DNA of 64,000 nucleotides from Sva-07 sp963747375 (GCA_963747375.1 CAVVFL010000022.1:434001-498000), one strand, 5' to 3'; counted from the stretch's first letter, positions 1 to 8,656 are shown. Notes: a model not told the origin generated them from the sequence alone. Numbers and translations: made by a program.

Positions 1-100
1 CGAGCAACAGCGCGAGCACCTCTCCGATCGACAGGTGACTGCCGGGTGTGGGTGACTGCCCGATCACCGACGTCGACGTGGGCGGAACGGACTCAGACAT
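1..100 (-). CDS. MerR-family regulator, N-terminal fragment (Rv1828-like)
   Basis: Only the first 33 codons lie in the window; the gene runs off the left edge. The start is ATG at 100-98, inside the end of the FHA gene (8-base overlap). The readable peptide ends in a stretch reading SHLSIGEVLALLL, which matches the helix-turn-helix entry of MerR regulators of the mycobacterial Rv1828 type. The family role is a DNA-binding transcription factor. The call rests as much on position as on sequence: in mycobacteria the order gcvH, garA (FHA), Rv1828 (MerR) is conserved, and the same order and strand occur here. The DNA-binding and effector domains cannot be checked from this fragment. Confidence 0.6.
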   Translation of the reverse strand, partial: MSESVPPTSTSVIGQSPTPGSHLSIGEVLALLL

Positions 101-581
101 CGGGCCGTTCGAAGAAGACCAGGCGGAACTTGCCGATCTGGAGTTCGTCGCCGTGGCGAAGCAGCATTCGGTCGATGCGCTCCTGGTTCACGTACGTGCC
201 GTTGAGCGATCCCGCATCGCTGACCACATAACCGTCGGGTGTGCGCTCGATCTCGGCATGACGTCGAGACACGGTGATGTCGTCGAGACTGATCTCGGAT
301 TCGGGATGTCGGCCGAGGCGGGTGACCGCTTCCTCGAGGGCGAATCTGGCGCCGGCCTGCGCCCCGGCTCGCACGATGAGCACACCGACCTCGTTGGGCA
401 GATCCCCGATCGCCACGACGACGTCGTCGTCGGAGCCGGGAGCCTCCTGCAACGGGTCGACCGCGGTCAGCGTGATCGTTCGGTCGTCGAGCGAGTCGAG
501 AGGCGACCCGCAGCTCGAGCAGAAGGTGCTCGTCGGCGGGTTGCGGTGCCCACACTGATTGCAGAAGACATAGGAACTCAA
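93..581 (-). CDS. Zinc-ribbon plus FHA domain protein (GarA/OdhI-like position)
   Basis: 162 aa from a TTG at 581, chosen because GGAGG lies seven bases upstream and the start falls two bases after the gcvH stop; no ATG gives a better start. An N-terminal zinc ribbon has Cys7, Cys10, Cys21 and Cys24. A threonine-rich linker (DDRTITLTAVDP) follows, then an FHA domain at about residues 85-155 with GRHPESEI, SRRHAEI and NGTYVN. FHA domains bind phosphothreonine. In mycobacteria the gene at this position is GarA, which when unphosphorylated restrains 2-oxoglutarate metabolism and is itself a Ser/Thr kinase substrate. Here a zinc ribbon replaces the usual short N-terminal tail. That the linker is phosphorylated is inference. 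Confidence 0.85.
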   Translation of the reverse strand: MSSYVFCNQCGHRNPPTSTFCSSCGSPLDSLDDRTITLTAVDPLQEAPGSDDDVVVAIGDLPNEVGVLIVRAGAQAGARFALEEAVTRLGRHPESEISLDDITVSRRHAEIERTPDGYVVSDAGSLNGTYVNQERIDRMLLRHGDELQIGKFRLVFFERPDV

Positions 582-583
582 GA

Positions 584-964
584 TCAACCCTCCGTCAACG
601 CTCGATATGCCTCGGCGTCCATCAGGGAGTCGAGCTCGGCCACGTCGGTCATCGTGATCCGACAGATCCAACCTTCACCGTAGGGGTCGCTGTTGAGCAA
701 CTCGGGTTGTGAGTCCAGCGCCTCGTTGACGGCGCTGATCGACCCGGTCACCGGCGCGTAGATGTCGCTGACCGACTTCGTGCTCTCGACCTCGCTGAAC
801 GTCGCTCCGGCCTCGACGGCGGCTCCCGGGTCCGGCATCTCGACGAACACCACGTCGCCGAGCGCATCCTGGGCGAAGTCGGTGATCCCGATCGTGACGG
901 TGTCACCCTCGACGCGCACCCATTCGTGGTCGGTCGAGTAGCGAAGTTCGGAAGGGATGTTCAT
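584..964 (-). CDS. gcvH: Glycine cleavage system H protein
   Basis: 126 aa, the usual length for GcvH. It carries the lipoyl arm that shuttles the aminomethyl group between the P, T and L proteins of glycine decarboxylase. The lipoylation site is Lys63 in VESTKSVSDIYAP, and the N terminus has the typical STDHEWV. The ATG at 964 is chosen because the protein begins there with MNIPSELRY; an upstream in-frame extension would run into pgsA. It lies 19 bases after the pgsA stop and two bases before the FHA start, so pgsA, gcvH, the FHA gene and the MerR gene probably form one operon. No P, T or L protein is in the window. Confidence 0.96.
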   Translation of the reverse strand: MNIPSELRYSTDHEWVRVEGDTVTIGITDFAQDALGDVVFVEMPDPGAAVEAGATFSEVESTKSVSDIYAPVTGSISAVNEALDSQPELLNSDPYGEGWICRITMTDVAELDSLMDAEAYRALTEG

Positions 965-983
965 GGTCTCACCGTACCTGGGT

Positions 984-1620
984 TCACGTGTCGGCTGTGA
1001 CTGCTGCGGAGCGAGCGGATCCACCAGCAGCAATGGCCCGTCGCACCTGCGGAATATAGGCGATCCCGGTCCACCAACTCAGAATCAGTCCGGGGATGCC
1101 GACGAGCCAGGCGGCCAGCTGGAACAGCCCGGCGTACGACTCGCCGCTGCTGCCGATCAGGAATCCGGGCACGGCGAACATCAGCAGCGCCGTCGCCACC
1201 TTGCCCAGGTAGGTCACGTCGATACGCGGCATCTTGTAGACCAGCGTGGCGACCGCCATCATGAGCCCGACGAGCACTTCGCGTGCGAGCACGGCGATGG
1301 CGAACCACAGCGGGATCGCGCCGTCGATGATGATCGGCGGTGATCGCGACGATGAACAGCAGCCGATCGACGGTGGGGTCGAAGACCTTGCCGAACTCGC
1401 TGACCTGGTCGAGGCGCCGGGCGAGGTAGCCGTCGACCCAGTCCGTGGCGCTCAGCGCCCCGAGGATCAACGCTGCACCGACCTGATTGTCGAGGCCGAA
1501 GAGCACCCAGAGGAACACCGGCAGGCACAACAGCCGAACGAGGGTGAACAGGTTCGGCACCGACCAGATCCCGTCGAACATCGACGGTGACGCCTCGACG
1601 CGTGCTGCAGGTTCGGTCAC
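984..1620 (-). CDS. pgsA: CDP-alcohol phosphatidyltransferase (frameshifted)
   Basis: Integral membrane enzyme transferring a phosphatidyl group from CDP-diacylglycerol to an alcohol, usually glycerol 3-phosphate. The family motif is complete: DG, AR two residues later, then G, D and D at the spacing seen in DGYLARRL followed by EFGKVFDPTVD. Hydrophobic helices follow (about five to six in total). The frame breaks near 1330-1340: the first part (GTG at 1620) and the second part (ending at 984) are offset by +1 and join into one normal protein of about 210 aa. The break is probably a sequence error. Linkage to gcvH, FHA and MerR parallels pgsA2 in mycobacteria. Confidence 0.85.
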
Positions 1621-1631
1621 CGGGCACAGCG

Positions 1632-1637
1632 TATGGT
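1632..1637 (+). promoter_or_regulatory. Leaderless -10 element for the HIT gene
   Basis: TATGGT lies six bases before the ATG at 1644, the spacing of an actinobacterial -10 box whose transcript begins at or next to the start codon. There is no purine-rich ribosome site between them. The divergent pgsA start is only 23 bases away. Confidence 0.5.
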
Positions 1638-1643
1638 GCGGAC

Positions 1644-2066
1644 ATGACCACGGTGTTCACCAAGATCATCCAGGGCGAGTTCCCCGGCACGTTCGTGTGG
1701 CGTGACGAGCACTGCGTCGGTTTCCTGTCGATCAACCCGATGGCCCCCGGGCACGTGCTCGTCGTGCCCATCGAGGAGGTCGACCACTGGATCGACGCTC
1801 CGGCGGAACTCGTCGCGCACCTGTTCTCGGTGGCTCACACGATCGGCACCGCCCAGCGGGCGGCGTTCGGATGCGAGCGGGTGGGCCTGATCGTGGCGGG
1901 CTACGAGGTGCCGCACACGCATGTGCACGTGATCCCGACGTCGTCGATGTCGGAACTGAGCTTCGCCAATGCCGCGGCGTCGGTGAGCCGCGACGACCTC
2001 GATTCGTGGGCTGAGGCGATCCGGACGCAGCTCCGCTCCGCCGGCGCCGACGGCGTCACCGACTGA
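1644..2066 (+). CDS. HIT family nucleotide hydrolase/transferase
   Basis: 140 aa. The histidine triad is HTHVHVIP (His91, His93, His95), the catalytic motif of HIT enzymes, which cleave the alpha phosphate of nucleotide conjugates such as AMP-lysine, Ap4A or aminoacyl-AMP. The fold is covered end to end (NPMAPGHVLVVP in the first half). The start at 1644 agrees with the alignment at MTTVFTKIIQGE and with the -10-like box upstream. It is divergent from pgsA and converges with the SRAP gene, overlapping its end by 11 bases. The exact substrate cannot be read from sequence. Confidence 0.92.
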   Translation: MTTVFTKIIQGEFPGTFVWRDEHCVGFLSINPMAPGHVLVVPIEEVDHWIDAPAELVAHLFSVAHTIGTAQRAAFGCERVGLIVAGYEVPHTHVHVIPTSSMSELSFANAAASVSRDDLDSWAEAIRTQLRSAGADGVTD

Positions 2067-2774
2067 CGATCAGTTCGGGTCGATTGTTGCGGACGTTGTT
2101 GACCTCGGTCGACACCTCGTGCATCACCAGCACGTCGTCGCCACATCCGACGAGCATCGCGCCGAGCACGTCGAGGTCGTTGTTGGCCGGGTCGAGCCAG
2201 GTCGCCCACAGACTCGACGGCAGGATCACGGGCATCCGGTCGTGGACGGGTTCCATCGTGTGATTGGCAGCGGTCGTGATGACGGTGGCGCTGTGGAGGA
2301 AGCGACCCTCCGGATCGTCGGGGTCCTTCCATCGGTCCAGAGCCCGGCGACGGCAAGCGGATCACCGTCGGCTCGGTGGATGTACATCGGCTGCTTGAGC
2401 AGCTTGCCCTTGGCGTTCACCGGGCCTCCTTCGACGCCGGCCTTCCATTCGAAGAACCCGTCCATCGGCACGATGCATCGTTTCGTCCGGAACAGGCTCT
2501 TGAACGACGGCTTCTCGGCGAGCGTCTCGGCGCGGGCGTTGATCATCTTCGAGCCGATCTTGCGATCCTTGGCCCAACTCGGCACGAGGCCCCAGTGGAA
2601 CGCATCGAGACGGGCGTCGCCGTCACCGGTGCCGACGACGGCGTAGATGTCCTGTGTGGGGGCCACGTTGTAGTTCTCGCCGAGCGACTCTGCGACCACC
2701 TCGGTGGGCAGGACCGCGTCGAAGTACGCAGCGATCCGGTCGGGACTTCCGGCGGAGACGAACCGTCCACACAT
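2056..2774 (-). CDS. SRAP domain protein (YedK/HMCES-type, frameshifted)
   Basis: The SOS-response-associated peptidase fold crosslinks to abasic sites in single-stranded DNA through its N-terminal cysteine. Cys2 is present in MCGRF and would be exposed after removal of Met1. The other family residues are visible: NVAPTQ, NARAE, Glu109 in FFEW, and the catalytic His in VHDRMPVILP near the C terminus. The frame breaks near 2332-2340: the sequence reads to GLW, then WKDPDDPEGRF continues in another frame. This is one of the few shifts that is a net -1, best explained by loss of one G. The repaired length of about 240 aa is normal. Confidence 0.88.
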
Positions 2775-2842
2775 ATGTCGTGCAGGTTACGTCTCGATGA
2801 CACGCCGGTGCGGCGTCCCTCACGCTCCCGTGGAGTGTCAGA

Positions 2843-3338
2843 ATGAGCGGCATGACGGATCTCATCGAGCGATGCGCCGACCTGCCACGCCGATCGTTCG
2901 CGGCCGGCGACGTCGTGGTCGAACAGGGAACGCCCGTTCGGATCGATCGTGATCCTGGTCGACGGGTCGGTGTCGATCGAACGTGACGGCGTGACCCTGG
3001 CGATGCTCGACACTCCCGGTGCGGTACTCGGCGAGATGTCGACCGTGCTGGAACGCCCGTCGACAGCCACGGTTCGCGCCCTGTCCGACTGCACGGTGTT
3101 GCAGGCCGACGACGGCGCCGCGTTTCTCCTCGAACGGCCCGACGTGCTCCTCGACGTCGCCAGGGCCCTGGCGACGCGGCTCGACAACCTCACCGGCCAT
3201 CTCACGGATGTGAAGCGGCAGTACGCGGACAGCGGTGGGCATCTCGGCATGCTCGACGACGTGCTCAGCACGCTGATGCACCATCAGACCAAGGCCGTCA
3301 CGCCGGGGTCGGCGCGCATGCCCGACCTCGACTACTGA
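2843..3338 (+). CDS. Cyclic nucleotide-binding domain protein (frameshifted)
   Basis: About 165 aa after repair, a single cNMP-binding beta-barrel with no DNA-binding or kinase domain attached. The first part (ATG at 2843 or 2852, in the same frame) reads SFAAGDVVVEQGTP; a +1 shift near 2933-2937 then leads into FGSIVILVDGSVSIERDG and GAVLGEMSTVLERPSTATV, the phosphate-binding cassette region. The canonical arginine of this cassette may be the R in RPSTA. The C terminus is helical. It could sense cAMP or simply use the fold. It stands alone between divergent SRAP and convergent phosphoesterase genes. Confidence 0.75.
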
Positions 3339-3371
3339 GCGACGCCGAACTCCATCCGAACGAGTTCTCGA

Positions 3372-4068
3372 TCAGGGAGTGCGACCCACTCCGCGGTGCC
3401 TGTCGTCGAGATCGATGACGACGTGGGCCGGCATCGGGCCCGGCTGGTGGCCTGCGTTGACGAGCCATGTCGACCCCCGACGGTCGACCCATCCCCCACC
3501 GGCCACCCACGGCGCCTGATGGATGTGGCCGCAGATCACGAGGTCGGGGTGCCAGCGGTCGATCCATGCAGCCAGGTCGGGATCGGGGTAGGCCTTGGAG
3601 CCGGCCTGACACAGGGGCGAGTCGGCGGGCGGCGAGTGATAGACCCAGATCCACCGGTCCGGACGATCGATTGCGGCCGCCAGCCAGCTGGTCCTCGACG
3701 AGTTGACGCGTCTGCGGCCCGTCCCACCACGGGCACACCGTGAACCGCACACCGTCGACGTCGGTCGACTGGCCGTCGACGACGAGTCGATCCGAGGCCA
3801 ACGCCTGCAGCCACTCGGTGGCCTGCTCCCCGGTGGTTCCGGGGCCGTCGAGATCATGGTTGCCTGACGACGCGAGGACCAGTGCCTGCTCCGACAGTCG
3901 TTGCAGGTACTTCGACACGACGACGATCTGCACCTCGAGCGGTGCCGCGCCGACCACCTGCAGGTGGTCGCCGGGAATCACGACCACGTCGACGTCGCCC
4001 GCCTGCTCGACCAGCCAGTCGAGCTGTGGCAGGCGATAGTGGAGGTCCGCCGTGCACAGGAGTTTCAT
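3372..4068 (-). CDS. Calcineurin-like metallophosphoesterase (frameshifted)
   Basis: Dinuclear-metal phosphoesterase. Metal-binding motifs are in order: DLHY near the N terminus, PGDH, GNHD, CGHIHQ and NAGHQPG, so the active site is complete. The start ATG at 4068 gives MKLLCTADLHY, a standard beginning. A +1 shift near 3660-3685 separates the first 130 residues from the remainder (IWVYHSPPADSPLC onward); the repaired length of about 230 aa is normal. Substrate unknown; family members hydrolyse phosphodiesters or nucleotides. It is convergent with the cNMP-binding gene and divergent from the DUF2817 gene. Confidence 0.87.
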
Positions 4069-4171
4069 GCCGCAGAACTCACGGCATCGAAGGCGAGCCG
4101 ATTGCCTGCGTACGTCACGGGGGTGACTGTAGCCGTGGCCGGGTGTCATGCTGGGACGAGGAGGTGGGACC

Positions 4172-5251
4172 ATGGACGACCAACGAGGCCTGTCGGCGAC
4201 CTATGAGGAGTCACGATCGCGCTTCCTCACCGCAGCCGCCGCTGCAGACGCGTTCGTGACCTCCTACGAGCACCCGGATCGCGGACTTGTCGGCGAGACG
4301 CTCGCACTCGACGTCGCCTCGATCGGCTCCGACGACGCGACGTCGGTGTTGCTCATCGTGTCGGGCACCCACGGTGTGGAGGGGTTCACCGGGTCCGCAT
4401 TGCAGCACCACTGGCTCGACCGTCACCTCGGGGATCGACCCGACGCCGTGCGGGTGGTGATGCTCCACGCCTTCAATCCGTACGGGTTCTCCTGGGTCCG
4501 GCGGGTGAACGAGGACAACGTCGACCTCAATCGGAACTTCATCGACTGGTCGCAACCACCGCCCGCGAACGAGGACTATGGCGGCATCGCCCACCTGGTG
4601 GTTCCCGACGAGTGGGATGACGACACGCAACAGACGACCACGATGGCTCTGCTCGGCTATGCCGAGGAGGTCGGATTCGAACGTCTGCAGGAGATCGTGA
4701 GCGGCGGCCAGTACACGCATCCGACAGGCGTCTTCTATGGCGGCGCCGAGCCCGTGTGGTCGCATCGCTGGCTCGATGATCACGTCGACGAACTGCTCGG
4801 AGGGGCCGAACGACTGGTCGTCGTCGACCTTCACACCGGCCTCGGCCCGTGGGGCCACGGCGAGCTGATCTCCCACGAGGGACGCGGCGCCGCGGGCTAC
4901 GAACGGGGCACCGCGTGGTGGGGCGACGTGCGATCGATGCTCGATGGCGAGAGCGTGTCGGCCAACCTGAGCGGCGACTGGCTCGGTGCGCTCGATCAAC
5001 TCGTTCCGTCCGCGGAGGTCACGGCTGTCGCCCTCGAGTTCGGCACGGTCGACACGATTTCGGTGCTGCAGGCATTGCGCGCCGATGCCGTCCTGCACTC
5101 GTCCGGCGACCCGCTCGGTGCCGGCTCCGATGCCGTTCGAGCCCAGGTGCGCGCTGCCTTCGCCGACGACGATCCCGCATGGTTCGACACCGTCGCGACC
5201 CGTTTCGACGACGTCATCGCCGCAGCGCTGACCAACCTGTCGCCGCGCTGA
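4172..5251 (+). CDS. DUF2817 family, M14-like zinc hydrolase
   Basis: 359 aa. The start ATG at 4172 has GAGGAGG about seven bases upstream. The family has the zinc carboxypeptidase fold: His67 and Glu70 in SGTHGVEGF are the first two zinc ligands, VVDLHTGLGPWG supplies the third, and NVDLNRNFIDW is the arginine-containing substrate-binding signature. VALEFGTV near the C terminus probably carries the general-base glutamate. No signal peptide is visible, so it is probably cytoplasmic. The natural substrate of DUF2817 proteins is poorly known; peptide or amide hydrolysis is inferred from the fold. Confidence 0.85.
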   Translation: MDDQRGLSATYEESRSRFLTAAAAADAFVTSYEHPDRGLVGETLALDVASIGSDDATSVLLIVSGTHGVEGFTGSALQHHWLDRHLGDRPDAVRVVMLHAFNPYGFSWVRRVNEDNVDLNRNFIDWSQPPPANEDYGGIAHLVVPDEWDDDTQQTTTMALLGYAEEVGFERLQEIVSGGQYTHPTGVFYGGAEPVWSHRWLDDHVDELLGGAERLVVVDLHTGLGPWGHGELISHEGRGAAGYERGTAWWGDVRSMLDGESVSANLSGDWLGALDQLVPSAEVTAVALEFGTVDTISVLQALRADAVLHSSGDPLGAGSDAVRAQVRAAFADDDPAWFDTVATRFDDVIAAALTNLSPR

Positions 5252-5269
5252 CGGGTTCACTCGGGCGGT

Positions 5270-5286
5270 TATACCCCCTAGGGTGT
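5270..5286 (+). promoter_or_regulatory. CsoR-like operator
   Basis: TATACCCCCTAGGGTGT is a near-palindrome with C and G runs flanking a TA centre, like operators of the CsoR/FrmR family (ATACCC...GGGTAT). It ends four bases before the GTG of the CPVCNK membrane protein, so a bound repressor would cover the promoter. No csoR gene is in the window. The match is by eye. Confidence 0.5.
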
Positions 5287-5290
5287 TGAC

Positions 5291-5788
5291 GTGGTCGATC
5301 TCCAACTCCCACCGACACGATCCTCCTCGGCGTGGGGAAATCTCGCCGACTGGTCGCCTCGACGATGGGCGGCCGCGATCGTTGCGACCGTCGTCGTCGC
5401 GTTGCTGATCGGCGTACCGACCGACGTGATCCCCAATCCGGTGTTCGGGCGCCCGGTTCCCGTGACGTGGTGGTCGTACCCCACGCTGGCCATCACCGCC
5501 ATCCTGGGCGGACTCCTCGCGGCCACCTATGTACGCAACACCCAGACGACCCCTGCCCCCAGCGAGGAGATCGACGCACCGACGCGCAACGGCGGCATCG
5601 CAGGCCTGCTGTCGTTCTTCGCCGTCGGCTGCCCGGTGTGCAACAAGCTGGTGATCGTCGCGCTCGGCGCGACCGGCGCCCGCCAGTGGTTCGAGCCGGT
5701 CCAGCCACTGCTCGCCGTGGCGTCGGTCGCGATGCTCTCCTGGGCGCTGCGGGCCCGGCTGCGCTCCGCCGATTCCTGCCGGATCTGA
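5291..5788 (+). CDS. Membrane protein with CPVCNK motif
   Basis: 165 aa from GTG. Hydrophobic segments lie at about residues 25-42, 62-80, 100-125 and 138-153. The segment at 111-117 reads GCPVCNK, a CxxC pair at the start of a membrane helix. I recognise this as a recurring actinobacterial membrane family but know no assigned function. The cysteine pair together with a CsoR-like operator over its promoter suggests a role with copper or another soft metal; that is inference. A Cys at the C terminus (SADSCRI) could contribute. Transcribed toward the minus-strand gene ending at 5792. Confidence 0.7.
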   Translation: MVDLQLPPTRSSSAWGNLADWSPRRWAAAIVATVVVALLIGVPTDVIPNPVFGRPVPVTWWSYPTLAITAILGGLLAATYVRNTQTTPAPSEEIDAPTRNGGIAGLLSFFAVGCPVCNKLVIVALGATGARQWFEPVQPLLAVASVAMLSWALRARLRSADSCRI

Positions 5789-5791
5789 GAT

Positions 5792-6808
5792 TCAGCCCTC
5801 GGCGGCGTCGAACTCGGCGCGGACCCGATCGGCCTGCGCGTGCGTCGAGATGTACGTCTCGACCTCGGGCCGAACGCGTTCGACGTTGAGGGCGGGCTGC
5901 TCGACGGTCGCCCACTGCACCATCCCGTCCCAGAATCGATCGATGAGTTCGCTCCCGCTGACGGTGCCGCCGTCGTTCGTCCGGAACGTCACCGACCGCA
6001 ACTCACCCAGGTACACGCACAGCGATCGGACGTGGATGAGTTCGTCCGTGCGGATCCGCTCGATGATCTCGGCGGCGAGTTCCGCATCGTCACGCCGGTC
6101 GACGAAGACGTCGGGCGAACGCAGGATCGCCTGCGCCTCGGCGAAACCCAGTTCGGCGCGGAACTCGATGATCAGCAAGTTGGCGAGCAGCGAGATGAGT
6201 CCCTCGATCTCGGGCGGGAGCTCAGGCATGTAGCGCGTGCCGGCGTCGGGGCGACCGATGTTGTCCGGCGGTACGGCGTCGGGGTAGGCGTCCTGGCCGA
6301 AGGCCAGGTCGCGCGCGAGGAACCACATCACGTCGTGCCCGCCGATGCCGAGGTCGGGCTGGCCGCCCTCGTCGAGCCCGTGGGCGACGAGCAGTCCCCC
6401 ACCGAGGTGGCCGATCGCCATCTCGGAGATGTCGTCGACGATCACGGGCTGCAGGTCGGGAAAGGCGACGTCGGCCAGAAGGCGTCCTCGCGCTTCGATC
6501 TTGCCGGTGATGGTGAGTTGGTCCCAGAACCATCTCCCGAGTCCGTTGCGCAGCAGGACCCGTTGCTGAGCCACGCTGACGACACGAGCGCCGGCGAGGA
6601 GCGAGGAGTTGGCATCGAACACGTCGCCCCCTCGTGCCCGCAGCGCTTCGGTCCACGCATCGAGCGCTTGCTCGCGCACGAGTGCACGTGGGGGCCGATA
6701 GGTCCCGACATCGTCGAACCCACCGTGCACCCGCTGACCGAGGATCACCTGTGGTTGCAGGTCGGGATGATCCTGCATCAGTTCCTGCTCGGTGTAGGTC
6801 AGTTGCAT
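5792..6808 (-). CDS. Uncharacterised protein, possible ferritin-like helical fold
   Basis: 338 aa, ATG at 6808. I do not recognise the family with certainty. The second half is rich in long helices with acid and histidine residues at ferritin-like spacing: ISEMAIGHLGGGLLVAHG, LLIIEFRAELGFAEAQ and IRTDELIHVRSLCVYLGEL, the last with an ExxH pair. This suggests a four-helix di-iron or ferritin-like fold. No signal peptide is visible. It lies on the same strand as, and 92 bases downstream of, the phytanoyl-CoA dioxygenase relative, so both may be iron enzymes of one pathway. Function unknown. Confidence 0.55.
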   Translation of the reverse strand: MQLTYTEQELMQDHPDLQPQVILGQRVHGGFDDVGTYRPPRALVREQALDAWTEALRARGGDVFDANSSLLAGARVVSVAQQRVLLRNGLGRWFWDQLTITGKIEARGRLLADVAFPDLQPVIVDDISEMAIGHLGGGLLVAHGLDEGGQPDLGIGGHDVMWFLARDLAFGQDAYPDAVPPDNIGRPDAGTRYMPELPPEIEGLISLLANLLIIEFRAELGFAEAQAILRSPDVFVDRRDDAELAAEIIERIRTDELIHVRSLCVYLGELRSVTFRTNDGGTVSGSELIDRFWDGMVQWATVEQPALNVERVRPEVETYISTHAQADRVRAEFDAAEG

Positions 6809-6900
6809 GGAACGACCCTACGACCCTGCGTCTTGTCGGGAAACACCAGAGGGTCGTCAACGACGACGATCGGACGGGAATGCGGGTTCCCGACCGCCGG

Positions 6901-7732
6901 TCAGTCGCTGGCGAGGAGACCGTCGACGGTCTCCAGGATCTCGGCGGCGTCGTTGTGCGAGTGGGTGAAGCCGAGCTCACGTTCCCGGCGGACGGTCTCG
7001 ATCGAGCGGAACGCCGTGATGTACGCCCGTCGTCGACTGATCGTTCGACGTGTTGCCACCGGACCCGTGCAGCACACCCTCGTTGTGAACGGTGATGTCG
7101 CCGCGACGGATCTCGACGGCGACGAGCACGTCGTCGGGCCGCAGATCGGTGACCAGCGTGTGCTGATCCTGACGGCTGCCACTGAGCGGGCGGTGGGGTC
7201 GAACCGACTCGCGGTGGCTCCCGGGAAGAAACTGCATGCACCCGTTCTCCAGGGTGGAGTCGTCGACGGCGAGCCAGCACGTGGCGGTGCGGCGGTCGTC
7301 GGTGTTGATCCAGTACGCCTGATCCTGATGCCACGCAAACACCGCGTCGTCGCGGCCGGGCTGCTTCGCGAGGAGTTGGTCGAAGTCGAGCACCATGCCT
7401 TCGCCGCACAACTGCTCGGCGATCGACAACCCGACACGCTCGAAGATGTTGTCCTGCCAGTCCGGGTGGTAACGCCGCGGCAGCATCACGTTGAAGATCG
7501 CGTAGTGGCTCGGATCGGTTCCGTACTCCCCCGTCACCATGTCGTACAGGTCCTTGCCGGGCACATCGATCTCGCCGCGCATGAACGTGTCGTAGACGAC
7601 CTCGATCGCGTCGACCTCGTCGGCGGTCAACACGCCAGGGAGATGCACGTACCCATCCCGCTCGAAGCGGACCCGTTCGTCATCACTGACCACATACCTG
7701 TCGCCGACACGCTCACCCATCGGTTCGGACAT
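6901..7732 (-). CDS. Phytanoyl-CoA dioxygenase (PhyH) family oxygenase (frameshifted)
   Basis: Fe(II)/2-oxoglutarate oxygenase. The iron facial triad is visible: HQD in FAWHQDQAYW and the distal His in GVLHGSGGN. The N terminus has the family's FERDGYVHLPGVLT. ATG at 7732 gives MSEPMGERVGD. A +1 shift near 7040-7050 moves the reading to RRRAYITAFRSIETV and ends at 6901; the repaired length of about 275 aa is normal. Substrates in this family range from phytanoyl-CoA to secondary metabolites, so the reaction is not predictable. It precedes the possible ferritin-like gene on the same strand. Confidence 0.85.
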
Positions 7733-7795
7733 TACGACGCACGGCACACGAGCGCACGTTCGATCCCGACGGGCGATGGCTGACATGATCGAGCG

Positions 7796-8656
7796 ATGAC
7801 CCATTCGGGACGGCGCCGTTGGGCGATTGCCCTGATCCTGGCGGTGACGTGGGGTGCGAGCGCCTGCGACGCCCTTCAGGACACGGCGACAGAGGTCGAA
7901 TGCAGCCAGGACGCCCTCAGTGGCGAGGACGACACCCTGGTGTTCACGTCGGCGTACCGGGTGGTCGACGGCGACCTCGGCGAGCTGTGTTTCGGCTCGG
8001 ACGACCCCACGATCGTGGCCGCCTGGGACGAGCTCGCGACGATCGCGCCGCAGGGTCAGCTGACCGATCTGGCACTGTTCGGCGGCTTCCGGCCCGAGGG
8101 TGACGAGGCCGCCGACACTCTTGCGTTCGTCAACCCTCTGTACGTCGACGGCAGCCAGTTCCAGATGTCGGTGAACACGGTCGAAGCAATGGCCGACGCC
8201 GACGAACTGCTGCTCACACTGGCTCACGAGTTCAGTCACGTGTTCACCGCAACGCCCGAGCAACTCGACCGGACCGACGAGGCAATCGACGGTTGTTCGA
8301 CGTACTACAGCGGCGACGGCTGCTATCTCGACGGCTCGCTGATGGAGGCCTGGATCGATGAGTTCTGGCCCACCGGCATGCTCGACGACGTCGACCCCGA
8401 CGAGGACTCACCCGAGGGTGCCGACGAGCGTTCCGCGATCGACGACGGGTTCTTCGGACCGTATGCCGCGACGAACCCCGAGGAGGACTTCGCGGAGGCG
8501 TTCAGCGCATTCGTGTTCCGGGTGGAACCCGACACCGACGGACAGGCGCGACGTCTCGATTGGATCGGCGCACAACCCGGCCTGGCGGAATTCCGCGACC
8601 GTGCCGACGCTGCGGCCATGACCCCGCTGGCGAACACCTTCGAGGTCTGCGGCTGA
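7796..8656 (+). CDS. Secreted lipoprotein metalloprotease with HEFSH motif
   Basis: 286 aa. The N terminus is a lipoprotein signal: arginines, a hydrophobic stretch and a lipobox ending at Cys24 (WGASAC), so the mature protein should be anchored on the outer face of the membrane. HEFSH (His144, Glu145, His148) is a zinc-protease motif, and a third ligand is likely in NPEEDFAEAFSAFVF about 85 residues later, typical of gluzincins. The mature part is very acidic (DDVDPDEDSPE) and has extra Cys residues (DGCSTYYSGDGC) that may form disulphides. I know no named family for it. Confidence 0.7.
   Translation: MTHSGRRRWAIALILAVTWGASACDALQDTATEVECSQDALSGEDDTLVFTSAYRVVDGDLGELCFGSDDPTIVAAWDELATIAPQGQLTDLALFGGFRPEGDEAADTLAFVNPLYVDGSQFQMSVNTVEAMADADELLLTLAHEFSHVFTATPEQLDRTDEAIDGCSTYYSGDGCYLDGSLMEAWIDEFWPTGMLDDVDPDEDSPEGADERSAIDDGFFGPYAATNPEEDFAEAFSAFVFRVEPDTDGQARRLDWIGAQPGLAEFRDRADAAAMTPLANTFEVCG

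Noticed and set aside
964..984. Glycine riboswitch before gcvH
   Set aside because: Only 19 bases separate pgsA from gcvH, too little for the aptamer.
5840..7783. A 647-codon open frame on the plus strand
   Set aside because: It lies antisense to the ferritin-like and PhyH-like genes, has no domain, and exists because high-GC codon bias keeps the opposite strand open.
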